From positions 138,287 to 202,286 of the forward strand of contig CAMPHJ010000002.1 in NCBI GenBank assembly GCA_946885845.1: a stretch of 64,000 bases of DNA, in the 5' to 3' direction. Made by a program: the position numbers and the translations under genes. The stretch comes from an uncultured Sphingobium sp. (lineage in GTDB: Bacteria > Pseudomonadota > Alphaproteobacteria > Sphingomonadales > Sphingomonadaceae). Of the stretch, positions 45,697 to 54,454 are shown in pieces (position 1 is the stretch's first letter; the number at the start of each line of letters is the position of its first letter). The notes below the pieces were generated by a model. The model was not told the origin of the DNA. It saw nothing but the letters and a program-made list of their open reading frames with translations, and made no database searches.

Positions 45697-45943
45697 ATGA
45701 TTGGAGTGGGTGTCGTGGAAGATGGCCCGGCGATATACGAAGCGCGGCTTGCAAGCCTTGTTCACGCTTTTTACGCGCGTGCGCGGGCGGACCAGCTACT
45801 CGGCCCCGTATTCAACGACAGTCCGTTAGTTCAAGGCTGCGCAAATGGCCGATAATCTGCAACTTGCTCTCTTCTTCAGAGCGGCCGATCTCTCTCAAAC
45901 TGGCGGTCGGGGAAGCAAAGCGCCGGGAAGGCGCCGTGGCTGA
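45697..45943 (+). pseudogene. Decayed group III truncated haemoglobin
   Basis: ATG 45697 begins a frame with LASLVHAFYARARADQLLGP and VFND, the characteristic start of group III truncated haemoglobins, before it stops early. Slightly downstream in another frame MADNLQLALFFRAA (from 45845) matches the C-terminal helix of the same family. The central part, about 70 residues with the haem ligands, is deleted. An intact relative lies at 62781-63161. Gene order with the following DUF1971 remnant is the same as there. Confidence 0.75.
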
Positions 45944-46200
45944 ACCGCTCCCCTACAGGTCTACGCCAGTATTCGTTCAGGGCACGTTGGCAAACGCATT
46001 GCACGTCCGGCATGATACAAAGTTTGGCGTTTTGGGTCTCACTCGAGTGCTCGAAGGACACCTGAAGAGTCATATATCTGCATCCGCCGTCCGAAACAGT
46101 TCTCACGCCTACCCACGGGCTCGTCATTCCGCAACAATCGCAATTTTGACGCCTTTGGGCGACATGAAGATGCAACTCGATTCCTACGATCAGAAACCGT
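45936..46200 (+). pseudogene. Decayed DUF1971 gene
   Basis: From GTG 45936 the frame reads LPYRSTPVFVQGTLANALHV, then GVLGLTRVLEGHLKS, aligning with the intact DUF1971 protein at 62488-62784 (PYKRTPTFTEKSIPAGLL, then WGLIRVEEGELR). It then shifts frame to YLHPPSETVLTPTHGLVIPQ, and shifts again to TPLGDMKMQLDSYDQ, all family-typical. At least two frameshifts make it inactive. It follows the haemoglobin remnant in the same order as in the intact pair. Confidence 0.75.
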
Positions 46201-46242
46201 TTCCAACGAAGTCTTGGCCAATCAATCAACGAAGGAGCTGTC

Positions 46243-47454
46243 ATGTCGCAACCTCTGAGTGAACAAACCATCGCGCTCGTTAAAGCTACTGTTCCCGCGC
46301 TGGAGGCCCACGGGCTCGACATTGTGCGGGAAATGTACTCGCGCATGTTTCAAAATCTCGAAATACGGGACTTGTTTAATCAGTCGCATCACGGCGACAC
46401 CGGATCCCAGCCCAAGGCACTAACCGGGGCGATCCTCGCATATGCGAGCAACATAGAAAATCTTGGTGCCCTGGCTCCAGCCGTAGAACGGATCGCACAA
46501 AAGCATGTCGGGCTGCAAATTCTGCCCGAGCATTATCCGCACGTGGGTGAGGCACTTCTCGGCGCTATCAAAGCTGTACTGGGCGACGCCGCGACGGAAG
46601 ACATCCTAGCAGCCTGGGGCGAAGCTTATTGGTTTCTCGCTAACATACTGATCGCTCGCGAACGACGCATTTACACCGAACAGAAGGATATGAGTGGGGG
46701 CTGGAATGGCTGGCGGGAATTTCGAATCGATGATGTGGTACGCGAGAGCAGCGTCATCAAGTCTTTCCTCCTGCGTCCCGTGGATGGCGAGCCGGTCATG
46801 ACATATAAGGCCGGCCAATATTTAACTTTCTGGCTGGAAATTCCCGGCCATCCTCCCGTCAAGCGCAATTACTCGATTTCGGCTGCTCCCAACGGCGAAA
46901 CTTATCGCATCTCCGTCAAGCGTGAGCCGCAGGGGCTCGCCTCGGGCTGGCTCCACGACGAAGCCAAACCTGGTACGATCCTGAAGGTTGCCGCACCGGC
47001 CGGCGAGTTCCTCCTCGCTGAGCATATCGAACGACCGATCGTTCTACTTTCAGGAGGTGTAGGCTTAACCCCGATGGTAGCGATGCTTGAGGCACTGGTC
47101 GGTAACGGTGCCTCTGTTCCCGTGCAGTATATTCACGGCACCCACGACCGCGAAACGCATGCCATGCGGGATCATGTTCGCAGCGTCGCCGCGCTGGGGA
47201 ACTCCGTCAAAATCATCGACTTTCATCAGACCCCTCTTGCCGACGAGGTTCTAGGTCGCGATTATGATGCTGCCGGCATCATCACTGACGAGTGGCTAGT
47301 CGCGAATACTCCTGTCGGCGATGCGGACTATTATATCTGTGGTCCTCGCCCCTTCCTGCGTCACGCTGTTTCCACGCTGTCGCTAGCGGGTGTCCCGTCG
47401 GACCGCATCCATTATGAATTTTTCGGCCCGGCTGACGAACTGCTCGTGGCGTGA
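46243..47454 (+). CDS. hmp: Flavohaemoglobin (nitric oxide dioxygenase)
   Basis: This 403-residue protein converts NO and O2 to nitrate using NADH. An N-terminal globin domain (1-140) has the distal-pocket Tyr in REMYSRMFQNLE (about 32) and the proximal His in ERIAQKHVGLQI (88). The FAD domain contains KRNYSISAAPNGETYRISVK, and the NAD domain has PIVLLSGGVGLTPMVAMLEA. The C-terminus HYEFFGPADELL is typical. AAGGAGCTGTC precedes the ATG. Its stop overlaps the GTG of the next gene. Nearby nsrR suggests NO-dependent control. Confidence 0.95.
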   Translation: MSQPLSEQTIALVKATVPALEAHGLDIVREMYSRMFQNLEIRDLFNQSHHGDTGSQPKALTGAILAYASNIENLGALAPAVERIAQKHVGLQILPEHYPHVGEALLGAIKAVLGDAATEDILAAWGEAYWFLANILIARERRIYTEQKDMSGGWNGWREFRIDDVVRESSVIKSFLLRPVDGEPVMTYKAGQYLTFWLEIPGHPPVKRNYSISAAPNGETYRISVKREPQGLASGWLHDEAKPGTILKVAAPAGEFLLAEHIERPIVLLSGGVGLTPMVAMLEALVGNGASVPVQYIHGTHDRETHAMRDHVRSVAALGNSVKIIDFHQTPLADEVLGRDYDAAGIITDEWLVANTPVGDADYYICGPRPFLRHAVSTLSLAGVPSDRIHYEFFGPADELLVA

Positions 47455-47700
47455 GTCATTCGACGGTGGATGACATCAGCATAGCGCGGGTGATCCATGT
47501 CCTGGCAATCTTGTTGTGGATTGGAGGAGTGGCGTTTGTCACTTTGGTGGTGATGCCATCCATCGGCCGTGCCGCTCCTGGCGACAGTCGGATGAGCTTC
47601 TTTCGCCAGCTTGAGGGGCGTTTTGCCTTTCAGGCGAGGTTGTGGGTCCTGCTTGCAGGCATGAGCGGCCTCTGGATGGTTCACCACCGACTTCTCATCC
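47451..47700 (+). pseudogene. 5' part of a membrane protein gene, truncated
   Basis: A GTG at 47451 overlaps the hmp stop, indicating coupling. About 83 residues are sensible: ARVIHVLAILLWIGGVAFVT (helix 1), then FFRQLEGRFAFQARLWVLLA and GMSGLWMVHH. This resembles small four-helix membrane proteins with a conserved H..LW.GG and a Q-A-R motif. After about 47700 the frame runs antisense to a sigma-factor remnant until 47900, so the remaining helices are lost. Confidence 0.65.
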
Positions 47701-48010
47701 AGTCTTGCTCGTTGCCGATGAAGCGATCGCTTTCGGGCTACGCCTGGTTGATCGCTATTTTCGTCAGTCAGGTCGAAAGCGAGGATCGGCCTTTAAATTC
47801 CGCCGCAGCTGAGAAAGCTTTCATGAAGGACGATTGGACGACGTCTTCTGCTTCCGTACGGTCACGGAGGATTGACCATGCGGCGCGGAAGAGACGTTGA
47901 TTGTGGCGCTGCGTAATCACGCGGACCGCCGCTGGTTCTCCGGCGGAGAAGCCTCTCGCAAGGGAGAGATCGTCCGATTGGTTGTAATCCAACGTTTCGT
48001 GCGATTGCAT
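47700..48010 (-). pseudogene. ECF sigma factor remnant with nonsense codons
   Basis: From ATG 48010 the minus strand encodes sigma region 2 of an ECF factor: LARGFSAGEPAAVRVITQRH, RLFRAAWSILRDRTEAEDVV and QSSFMKAFSAAAEFKGRSSL. The normal continuation STWLTRIAINEAL appears as ST-stop-LTKIAINQA-stop, i.e. two stop codons, and then joins the membrane-gene fragment near 47700. Region 4 is missing. In other genomes such sigma genes follow cupredoxin and DUF4142 genes, as here. Confidence 0.8.
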
Positions 48011-48036
48011 TGGATTGCCTCCTGACACCGTATCGT

Positions 48037-48363
48037 TTATTTGGACGCGGACAGTAAACCTGTCATCGTGAGGTGATAAACGCAGTAGAATGCATGACGT
48101 CCAGGCCCAGGCACAACGGTTTTTCCACTGCCGCCGGGGGGAAGGTCCACATGGAAAGTCTGGTCCTTGGCGGTCGCCGTATGTCGGATGATGTCCTTGT
48201 TGATCCAGATAATCGTATCGCCAGCCTTCAGGTGCGGGGGCACCGGCCCGAACTTCATATTCGCGATCACCACAACATGCTCACGCGGAGTTGCTCCCGC
48301 AGGCGGTGGTGCTAGCAAGGCAGCGCCAGCAATGGCTGTCGCAAGAGACTGGAACCGTCCCAT
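48037..48363 (-). CDS. Exported plastocyanin-like cupredoxin
   Basis: This is a 108-residue protein. A signal peptide (LATAIAGAALLAPPPAGA) is followed by a cupredoxin domain with KAGDTIIWINKDIIRHTATA (first His ligand) and HAFYCVYHLTMTGLL (Cys, His, Met ligands). It lies 10 bp after the broken DUF4142 gene and 26 bp before the sigma remnant. It may carry electrons or bind copper in the periplasm; it is distinct in sequence from the cupredoxin at 44655. Confidence 0.85.
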   Translation of the reverse strand: MGRFQSLATAIAGAALLAPPPAGATPREHVVVIANMKFGPVPPHLKAGDTIIWINKDIIRHTATAKDQTFHVDLPPGGSGKTVVPGPGRHAFYCVYHLTMTGLLSASK

Positions 48364-48373
48364 GGCGCGCTCC

Positions 48374-48892
48374 TCACTTCAGTTGGCTCAGTAGATGTTC
48401 GGCATGCGATTGGTGTGCTTGGAACAGAGCCAATCCGTTTTCCAGAAGCGATTTAGTTGGGCATTTCGTGCGTTGGGGATCAACGAGGTGCTGAGGGCTT
48501 CATTGACCTGACGGTGAAATGCGACTTCATTGCGAATATAGGCTTTGTCGAAGGCCAGTCAGGCTGCCCAAATGCGCGGCTGTATCGCGGGCTTGAGAAG
48601 TTAGCTTTTCGCTTGTCGCATTCGGTTCGGGCCTCAAGCCCAGCTTTTCCAATAGCGCGATTGCCTGCTGGTTAACTGCTTTGTGATCGCGGATCATGGT
48701 CTGCGCGAACTGGCGGACCGCGGGATCGGCCGCCTGGCGTAGCGCCTGCTCTCCCGCGTGCACATCGAGTAGACCCGCCGTGTACGCAATGTGCGCGATC
48801 TGCGGATCGGTGGGACTCTCTGCGGCTAGAGTGGCGGGTGAAAGGGACAGGAGGAGGGCGGATGCAGAAGCGAGCAAGGTTTTGGCGATCAT
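48374..48892 (-). pseudogene. DUF4142 (ferritin-like fold) gene with two frameshifts
   Basis: ATG 48892 starts a signal peptide (KTLLASASALLLSLSPATLA) and then DUF4142 sequence: YTAGLLDVHAGEQALRQAAD and FAQTMIRDHKAVNQQAIALL. After AAHLGSLTG (about 48555) the sense continues in another frame as AFDKAYIRNEVAFHRQVNEA, and near 48440 it shifts again to LENGLALFQAHQSHAEHLLS, ending at 48374. Two single-base events in one gene argue for decay, although sequencing error cannot be ruled out. Confidence 0.8.
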
Positions 48893-48976
48893 CGTCCTTC
48901 TCCCATGAGTAGGTCGGTAGGCCTTTGATGCCGGATTTCTCGATCGGTTCCCGCTGATTTCGCCTGTCGACAAGCT

Positions 48977-49522
48977 CTATTCCGGAGGATAGATGACCCG
49001 ATTGCTGGCTAGCTCGGCTCCAGAGGATAGCTTTGCAGGCTCAATACGGCCTTGTGCCATGAGGTGCAGGACCCTCCAGCCGTCTGCGAGCAGATAATCA
49101 GAAATTATACGTCGATGGCAGCGCCACCACACGGCTTCCGAACACATAAGAGCGCACGACACTTCTCGGGCGAGATGCTTCAGTTGGTCCATGCCGTCGC
49201 GAAATTGCGGCGAAAGTGCGTAATCGGCATAGTTGTGAAAGCTCTGGTTCTCCCAAAAGGCATTCAGTTCGGGTGCTATGTCCTTCTGACGAGAACGGCG
49301 GCCGCCAAGCGTCTCGATCAGTTCATAGCGGATTTGAAAGCGGCTGAGTGTCTCCGGTAGACTGTCAAAATTATATTGAGGATTTGTACGCGATCGTGGA
49401 ATGGCCCGCACATCAACGACGCACTGGACTTCGCCACCGCGCAGGATGTCAATGAATTCTTCAATGGTGCGGGTGGAATGGCCTATCGTGTAAATCGGGT
49501 GTCCGTCGGGTGATGCGCTCAT
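48977..49522 (-). CDS. DUF488-family protein
   Basis: This is a 181-residue protein. DUF488 signatures are present: IYTIGHSTRTIEEFIDILR at the start, VVDVRAIPRSRTNPQYNFDS, YELIETLGGRR, and CALMCSEAVWWRCHRRIISD near the C-terminus, where the Cys-rich CSE..W.CHR motif is typical. The function of the family is not established. It follows the uracil-DNA glycosylase-like gene with a 2-bp gap, so the two are an operon. Confidence 0.88.
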   Translation of the reverse strand: MSASPDGHPIYTIGHSTRTIEEFIDILRGGEVQCVVDVRAIPRSRTNPQYNFDSLPETLSRFQIRYELIETLGGRRSRQKDIAPELNAFWENQSFHNYADYALSPQFRDGMDQLKHLAREVSCALMCSEAVWWRCHRRIISDYLLADGWRVLHLMAQGRIEPAKLSSGAELASNRVIYPPE

Positions 49523-49524
49523 CC

Positions 49525-50112
49525 TTACTGCTCCAGAACGTCTTGGACTCGCCTACGAAGCTCCGGGAGCACCTCGAGTTCAAACCAGGGGTTGGCAGAG
49601 GCCCACATGCGAGAGCGCCAGGAGGGGTGGGGTAGTGGGAAATACTTCGGCAGGAACTCGCGAAATCGACGCACGCGCTCAGTCATCCGTCCCGCGCTGA
49701 GGGCATTCTCCTGTGCATAGGTGCCGACCAGCAGTGTCAATTTGATGCGCGGCATTTGGGTGAGCAGGCTTTTTCGCCACAGTCTGGCGCATTCGGGGCG
49801 CGGAGCCGCATCTCCGCTTCTAGCTCTGCCAGGATAGCAGAAGCCGACCGGTACGATGGCGACTCTGCTGGCGTCATAAAATGTCTTGGATGTCACCCCC
49901 ATCCAGTCGCGCAACCTATCTCCCGAAGGATCTGAAAAGGGGATACCTGATGCGTGGACTTTGGAGCCCGGCGCTTGGCTCGCGATGAGCAGCCTCGCCT
50001 GAGGCGACACTTGAATGACTGGCCGTGGCTCGACGGGAAGCAGGTGGGCGCAGGCACGACAACCTCTTATCGACGCAACCAGATCCTCAAAAACAACCAC
50101 AACCAACCCCAA
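49525..50112 (-). CDS. Uracil-DNA glycosylase superfamily protein
   Basis: This is a 195-residue protein. The first conserved Cys pair lies in IRGCRACAHLLPVEPRPV. QARLLIASQAPGSKVHASGI includes the family 4/6-like glycosylase motif (normally GEAPG..E). The C-terminal FPLPHPSWRSRMWASANPWF gives the H-P-S motif. The catalytic region differs from E. coli Ung. It may excise damaged bases or be a degenerate relative. It is co-transcribed with the DUF488 gene, a pairing seen in other proteobacteria. Confidence 0.82.
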   Translation of the reverse strand: MGLVVVVFEDLVASIRGCRACAHLLPVEPRPVIQVSPQARLLIASQAPGSKVHASGIPFSDPSGDRLRDWMGVTSKTFYDASRVAIVPVGFCYPGRARSGDAAPRPECARLWRKSLLTQMPRIKLTLLVGTYAQENALSAGRMTERVRRFREFLPKYFPLPHPSWRSRMWASANPWFELEVLPELRRRVQDVLEQ

Positions 50113-50301
50113 TCCAAGTCGTCATGCGGAGACGAACGAAAAACATCCAAATGCCACTTCGATTATAAAGGCACGGGCCTGTGTTCAGGTTCCTTAGCGG
50201 AGGTCTGTTGGAATCGGGAACCTAAGCGTGCTCTCGACATCTAATGGCATGGCGGAAAAGCGCCAGGATATCTGCAGCTTCTCACCGCAGGAGGGATCGC
50301 T

Positions 50302-50775
50302 ATGCACGACTCAAACCCGAAAAGTACCGCCAGCGTTGCTCGTCACCCGCTTCATCCTATGTTGATCCCCTTTCCAATCGCCTTCTTCGTTGGTGCCCTT
50401 GTGGTGGACATCGTCTACCGTCAGAGTTTGGATCCATTTTGGCCTAAGGCGGCGGCCTATCTTCTCGGGGCTGGCTTGGCCATGGCCGCGCTGGCGGCGC
50501 TAGCCGGTCTGACCGATTTTCTTGGTGACCGACGCATTCGCAGCTTGCGAGCTGCTTGGTACCATCTCATTGGAAACGTCACAGTCGTGCTGATCGAGGC
50601 TATAAATCTATGGGGGCGTATAGAAGACGGGATAAGCTTCGTCCTTCCGGCTGGGCTTGGCCTTTCCATAGTCGCCACGCTCATGCTGTTGTTCAACGGC
50701 TGGAAGGGGTGGGAAATGGTTTACCGGCACCGCGTGGGCATTGCACAGGAAGCGAAAGACCTCACATCCAGCTGA
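50302..50775 (+). CDS. DUF2231 membrane protein
   Basis: This is a 157-residue protein with four membrane helices. HPLHPMLIPFPIAFFVGALV near the N-terminus is the DUF2231 signature (HP.HP.L..FP), followed by AALAGLTDFLGDRRIRSLR and further helices. The role is unknown; such proteins often lie among copper or stress genes. ATG 50302 is preceded by AGGAGGGATCGCT. Confidence 0.88.
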   Translation: MHDSNPKSTASVARHPLHPMLIPFPIAFFVGALVVDIVYRQSLDPFWPKAAAYLLGAGLAMAALAALAGLTDFLGDRRIRSLRAAWYHLIGNVTVVLIEAINLWGRIEDGISFVLPAGLGLSIVATLMLLFNGWKGWEMVYRHRVGIAQEAKDLTSS

Positions 50776-51024
50776 ACAGAATGAAGCACTGTGTTGCTTC
50801 TAACATGTTCATCGGATCCAGCCAGCCGTCACCCTTTCCTGCAAATTTTTAGACTGCAAAAGCTCTGCAAAACTAAAGGTGAACGGCGAAAGCATATCCA
50901 AGCAAGAACATTGTATTGAAGCGCAATAATATTAATTAGACTTTTCCTAATAGGAGGAGCAACTTCGCCGTCAAAGGGAATGTGAACGGTCCCTAACATC
51001 AAACGGCAGCAAAAGGACTGTTAT

Positions 51025-51864
51025 ATGCTGGTCGACGAGGCGAACAGGCTACCGACCGATTGCGGGGCTCTAAACACCGCGCACGACAGTGAACAGTCGG
51101 GCAGTACCGATCGCATACAGAAACCCGATGATATCCAGCGAATGCTTATTCTTGGCCAAATGAGCCGAGGGTTCGTGCACGACTTTAGGAACGTTCTTGG
51201 GGTGATTTCCGCAGCTGTACGTTTGGCTGAACGAAACGCTTCTGACCCTTCAGCGCTTGGCGGCTTTCTAACGGGAGCTCAGGAGGGGGTAGAACGCGGA
51301 TTCCGGATGACAGCACGTCTGCTAGATTTTGCGAGCGGCCATGATTGCGACGTTCGCGCGCAGAATGTCAATGATGCTCTGGGGCGATTGCAATCGCTGT
51401 TGCAATATGCTGCTGGATCTGACATTCGAATTTTAATGCAGCTAGGTTCCGAAGTACCCGATATCGATTTGGAACTTTCACAATTCAATGCAGCAATAAT
51501 GAATCTTGTCGTCAACTCTCGAGATGCGATGCCTAATGGTGGGATTATCGATATTAGCACTGCCTTGATCTCTCGATCTTTGTCACTCGATCACGAGCCT
51601 CAGCGCTATATACGCGTGCGAGTGAGAGATAACGGGACGGGCATGGATACGGACGTGAGTGGCAGAATTTTTGACCCATTCGTCACCACCAAGGCTGGAG
51701 CAGGTACCGGGTTGGGGGTCCCTCAAGTTGATGCTTTTATGAAGCAGGTCGGCGGCTCAATAAGTGTCGACACCGCACTGGGTGTCGGAACAACATTTGA
51801 TCTCTTCTTTCCCGCTCCCGCCGCGGCTCGTGATGCCGACCATTCCATCTTGGCATCTAGATGA
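51025..51864 (+). CDS. Soluble histidine kinase without a sensor domain
   Basis: This is a 279-residue protein. The phosphorylatable His is at about residue 52 in GQMSRGFVHDFRNVLGVISA, an NtrB-like H-box. The ATPase domain follows with NLVVNSRDAMPNGG (N box), VRDNGTGMDTDVSGRIFDPF (G1) and TTKAGAGTGLGVPQVDAF (G2). The N-terminal 40 residues are too short for a PAS or other sensor domain, there is no transmembrane helix, and no response regulator is adjacent. It may receive signals from a partner protein or act in a phosphorelay. Confidence 0.9.
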   Translation: MLVDEANRLPTDCGALNTAHDSEQSGSTDRIQKPDDIQRMLILGQMSRGFVHDFRNVLGVISAAVRLAERNASDPSALGGFLTGAQEGVERGFRMTARLLDFASGHDCDVRAQNVNDALGRLQSLLQYAAGSDIRILMQLGSEVPDIDLELSQFNAAIMNLVVNSRDAMPNGGIIDISTALISRSLSLDHEPQRYIRVRVRDNGTGMDTDVSGRIFDPFVTTKAGAGTGLGVPQVDAFMKQVGGSISVDTALGVGTTFDLFFPAPAAARDADHSILASR

Positions 51865-52225
51865 ACCGGCAAAAAGGAAGACGGTGCCCGCAAAGGTTTG
51901 CCAACAGAATCAGCTGTCTCAGCCGGAGACGGGAGAGTGGTATTCGAAAGACTGGCTTATCGCAGCGTGGGAGCGCTAAAACTGCCCCAGCCACGGCTGG
52001 TGAGTGTCATAGCCGCCGTGACGACGTATGCCCGAAGTGAGCGGATGAGGCGACATTCCTATTTGCGGCCCAAGCAGGGTAAATTCACTAATGTCCAAAT
52101 GAAAAGCTGGTGAATTGGATCGGCTTACTTACCATGCGTAATTGTAGTAACGTGCCAACTAAATCATCGCTGACCTATCATAATTTGACGGATCATGATG
52201 TCTTATACTTCCCGCCTAAAAAAGT
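51865..52225. other. Short gene-free stretch
   Basis: About 360 bp between the kinase and a PDZ fragment on the opposite strand. No gene, strong hairpin or repeat was recognised. Confidence 0.5.
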
Positions 52226-52667
52226 TCAGAAATAATTTGCCAGTGTCAAGTGTATTATCCGTCCACTAGAAAGTTCAAGAACAATGCTGCTACCCGGAGG
52301 GCGAAAACCTAATCGTTCGCCAGGTATCGGATAATTACGACTGATTGAGCGCCCGTCGACACTGACCACCGCATCATTGACGCGCAATCCTGCCTGCCAT
52401 GCTGGACTTCCTTGTGCGACATGGGAGATAACCAGCTTCTTTTCTTCGCGGCGGCCAGAGATCCCGAGTCTGTCTCTCTGGATCTCGGAAGCCAGTATGT
52501 GTCGGTCCACTGCCGCTTGAAGTGACTTTCTACCTAAACTCAAAACCATGTGAAACGAGTGAAACAAGGGCCAGCCCAACGATATGGGCTCTGCTAGCTT
52601 CCAATTCTCCACTGCATGGACCGGAACATCATGTAGTTCGATCTCGCCGATTTGAACCGTGCGACGC
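52226..52667 (-). pseudogene. 3' fragment of an aspartyl-protease-like/PDZ protein gene
   Basis: The sense frame starts at the junction near 52667: VQIGEIELHDVPVHAVEN, then LGWPLFHSFHMVLSLGRKSL, which resembles the last strands of retropepsin-like aspartyl proteases, followed by a PDZ domain (KLVISHVAQGSPAWQAGLRV, VSVDGRSISRNYPIPGERLG) to the stop at 52226. The N-terminal catalytic half is missing because the sequence is joined to a chloride-channel gene in another frame. Confidence 0.7.
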
Positions 52668-53522
52668 TCCGATCGCTGGCCACCACATCCAGTGCACGGG
52701 CAGCTTATGAAAGAGATCCTCGATATAGTAGAGCGAGCTGGAAAGCAGTGTGGCCTGCAGACCGACTCCAATTCCCACAGCTGCCGCTGCTAACAAATCC
52801 CAGTCCGTTTTTGGAATAAGGCCTGCCATGGGGAACATTGGGCCTGAGCCCAGCAGGTGAGGGCGCAAAGCGAAGGCTACCATCGCAGCGACGACCACCG
52901 GCACGAAGCTGCGCGGCTTCCATTCGAAAAGCAAGACTTCGATGGCGAGCAGAATAGCGGCAAGCGGCGTTCCGAATATTGCCGTCATTCCCGCCGCTGC
53001 GCCAGCTACAAGTAAGGTTTTGCGTTCGGCAGCGCTCAGATGGAAGCATTGCGCGAACAGGGATCCGATAGCGCCGCCCGTCATGATAATTGGCCCCTCC
53101 GCACCAAATGGTCCTCCGCTGCCGATCGAAATGGCCGATGATAATGGCTTGAGCAGAGCGACTTTGACCGAAAGGCGGCTTTCGCCGAAGAGGATCGTCT
53201 CTATCGCTTCGGAAATGCCATGTCCCCTTATCTTTTCGGAACCAAAACGTGCCATCAGCCCGACGATGAGGCTTCCCAGAATAGGTATGGCGACCACACA
53301 CAAACCAACGGTAGCATCCGTGATGTGTACGTCGTCGATGGAAAAGCGCCTGAACCAGAAGAGATTGGTAGCAAAGGCAATGAGCTTAACAAGGATCCAG
53401 GCACCCACGGCCCCGCCAGAGCCAACCACAACAGCCATAGCCGCGAGCAGCAGCATGCGTCGATCGACGCTATGATCGCCCAGTTTATGGTGTTCGATGG
53501 CGCGTGCAGGTGTAGGTGACAT
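52629..53522 (-). pseudogene. CLC-family chloride channel, 3'-truncated
   Basis: From ATG 53522, 280 residues of a CLC protein are present: VVVGSGGAVGAWILVKLIAF, GSGGPFGAEGPIIMTGGAIG (selectivity motif region) and GMTAIFGTPLAAILLAIEVL. After HWMWWPAIG (about 52670) the frame runs out of phase into the PDZ gene and stops at 52629. The second half of the channel (helices J-R) is missing, so no working channel is expected. It is divergent from the MarR gene. Confidence 0.85.
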
Positions 53523-53597
53523 TAAAACAACTGGCCCTTCTCAGCGAGCGAGGGCATTTATATCGTAGTGCGATCATATACAACCGCGGAGAATGAT

Positions 53598-54038
53598 GTG
53601 CGTGCCAAAGCCGATCCACTTCAAGATTCCGACTATGCAGCATTGGCGAAGTTTCGGCACGCGATCCGCCATTTTCAGGCGTTCAGCGAGGTGCAAGCAG
53701 CCGAGGTCGGGCTTACGCCACAGCAGCACCAAGTGCTCTTAGCAATTCGGGCCGCCTCTCCCGACGAAGCCACGGTAGGGCATGTGGCCGAAAGATTGGT
53801 GTTGAAACCACATAGTGCGACTGGTCTTGTGGATCGCTTGGTAGCCTTGGGCCTTGTTTCACGCGAAGCAGCGAGCAATGATCGCCGGCGTGCGATGCTG
53901 CGCCTCACCGACAGAGCGTATGAGATCCTCGCCGACCTTTCGGCAGTGCATCGTGACGAAATAGGGAGATTGAAGCCTCTGTTGCTCGATATCCTTAGCG
54001 AATTCGATGTTGTGTATGACCGCCATGGGGCTGAATGA
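53598..54038 (+). CDS. MarR-family regulator
   Basis: This is a 146-residue protein from GTG 53598, chosen because GGAGA stands five bases upstream; an in-frame GTG at 53568 is also possible. The winged helix is clear: VGLTPQQHQVLLAIRAASPD, VGHVAERLVLKPHSATGLVD and LVSREAASNDRRRAMLRLTD. It is divergent from the CLC gene and may have regulated it. The ligand is unknown. Confidence 0.87.
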   Translation: MRAKADPLQDSDYAALAKFRHAIRHFQAFSEVQAAEVGLTPQQHQVLLAIRAASPDEATVGHVAERLVLKPHSATGLVDRLVALGLVSREAASNDRRRAMLRLTDRAYEILADLSAVHRDEIGRLKPLLLDILSEFDVVYDRHGAE

Positions 54039-54161
54039 GGCGCATCAGCAGCGACAAACTGCTTGCGGACGACGAGAGGCAAGCCTGTGACGCCCTTGCA
54101 TTCTGTATCGTAAGAAGATATAGTTTAATGGCTGGCGTCTGGCAGATCGGTGGAGGAGCGC

Positions 54162-54434
54162 ATGACCCTGCTCGAGATCCTCGGTGGCGCGTTCGTTGAC
54201 GTTGTCGGAAGCCTGCTCGCTGCATTCCTGCTTTGTTATCTTGGCTGGAACGCCTTCAAACTCGTACACCACCCGGAAATTGGCGTCCCGTTTCTGCTTT
54301 GCCTTGCTTGGATCGGCTTGCGTCATCATCTGACAGCGAGCACCTTTGTGCAAATGGTCGTCGTATATACAGGTCTAGGCGCATTGATTTTATGGCCGGT
54401 TGGCCGAAAGTGGCATAGAGGCCATAGTTCTTAA
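54162..54434 (+). CDS. Small membrane protein of unknown function
   Basis: This is a 90-residue protein. ATG 54162 follows GGTGGAGGAG. Three hydrophobic helices are visible: VDVVGSLLAAFLLCYLGWNA, VPFLLCLAWIGL and FVQMVVVYTGLGALILWPVG. No family was recognised. A second small gene follows after 20 bp, probably in the same transcript. Confidence 0.6.
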   Translation: MTLLEILGGAFVDVVGSLLAAFLLCYLGWNAFKLVHHPEIGVPFLLCLAWIGLRHHLTASTFVQMVVVYTGLGALILWPVGRKWHRGHSS

Positions 54435-54454
54435 GATAAGAAAAGGAGAGGTAG

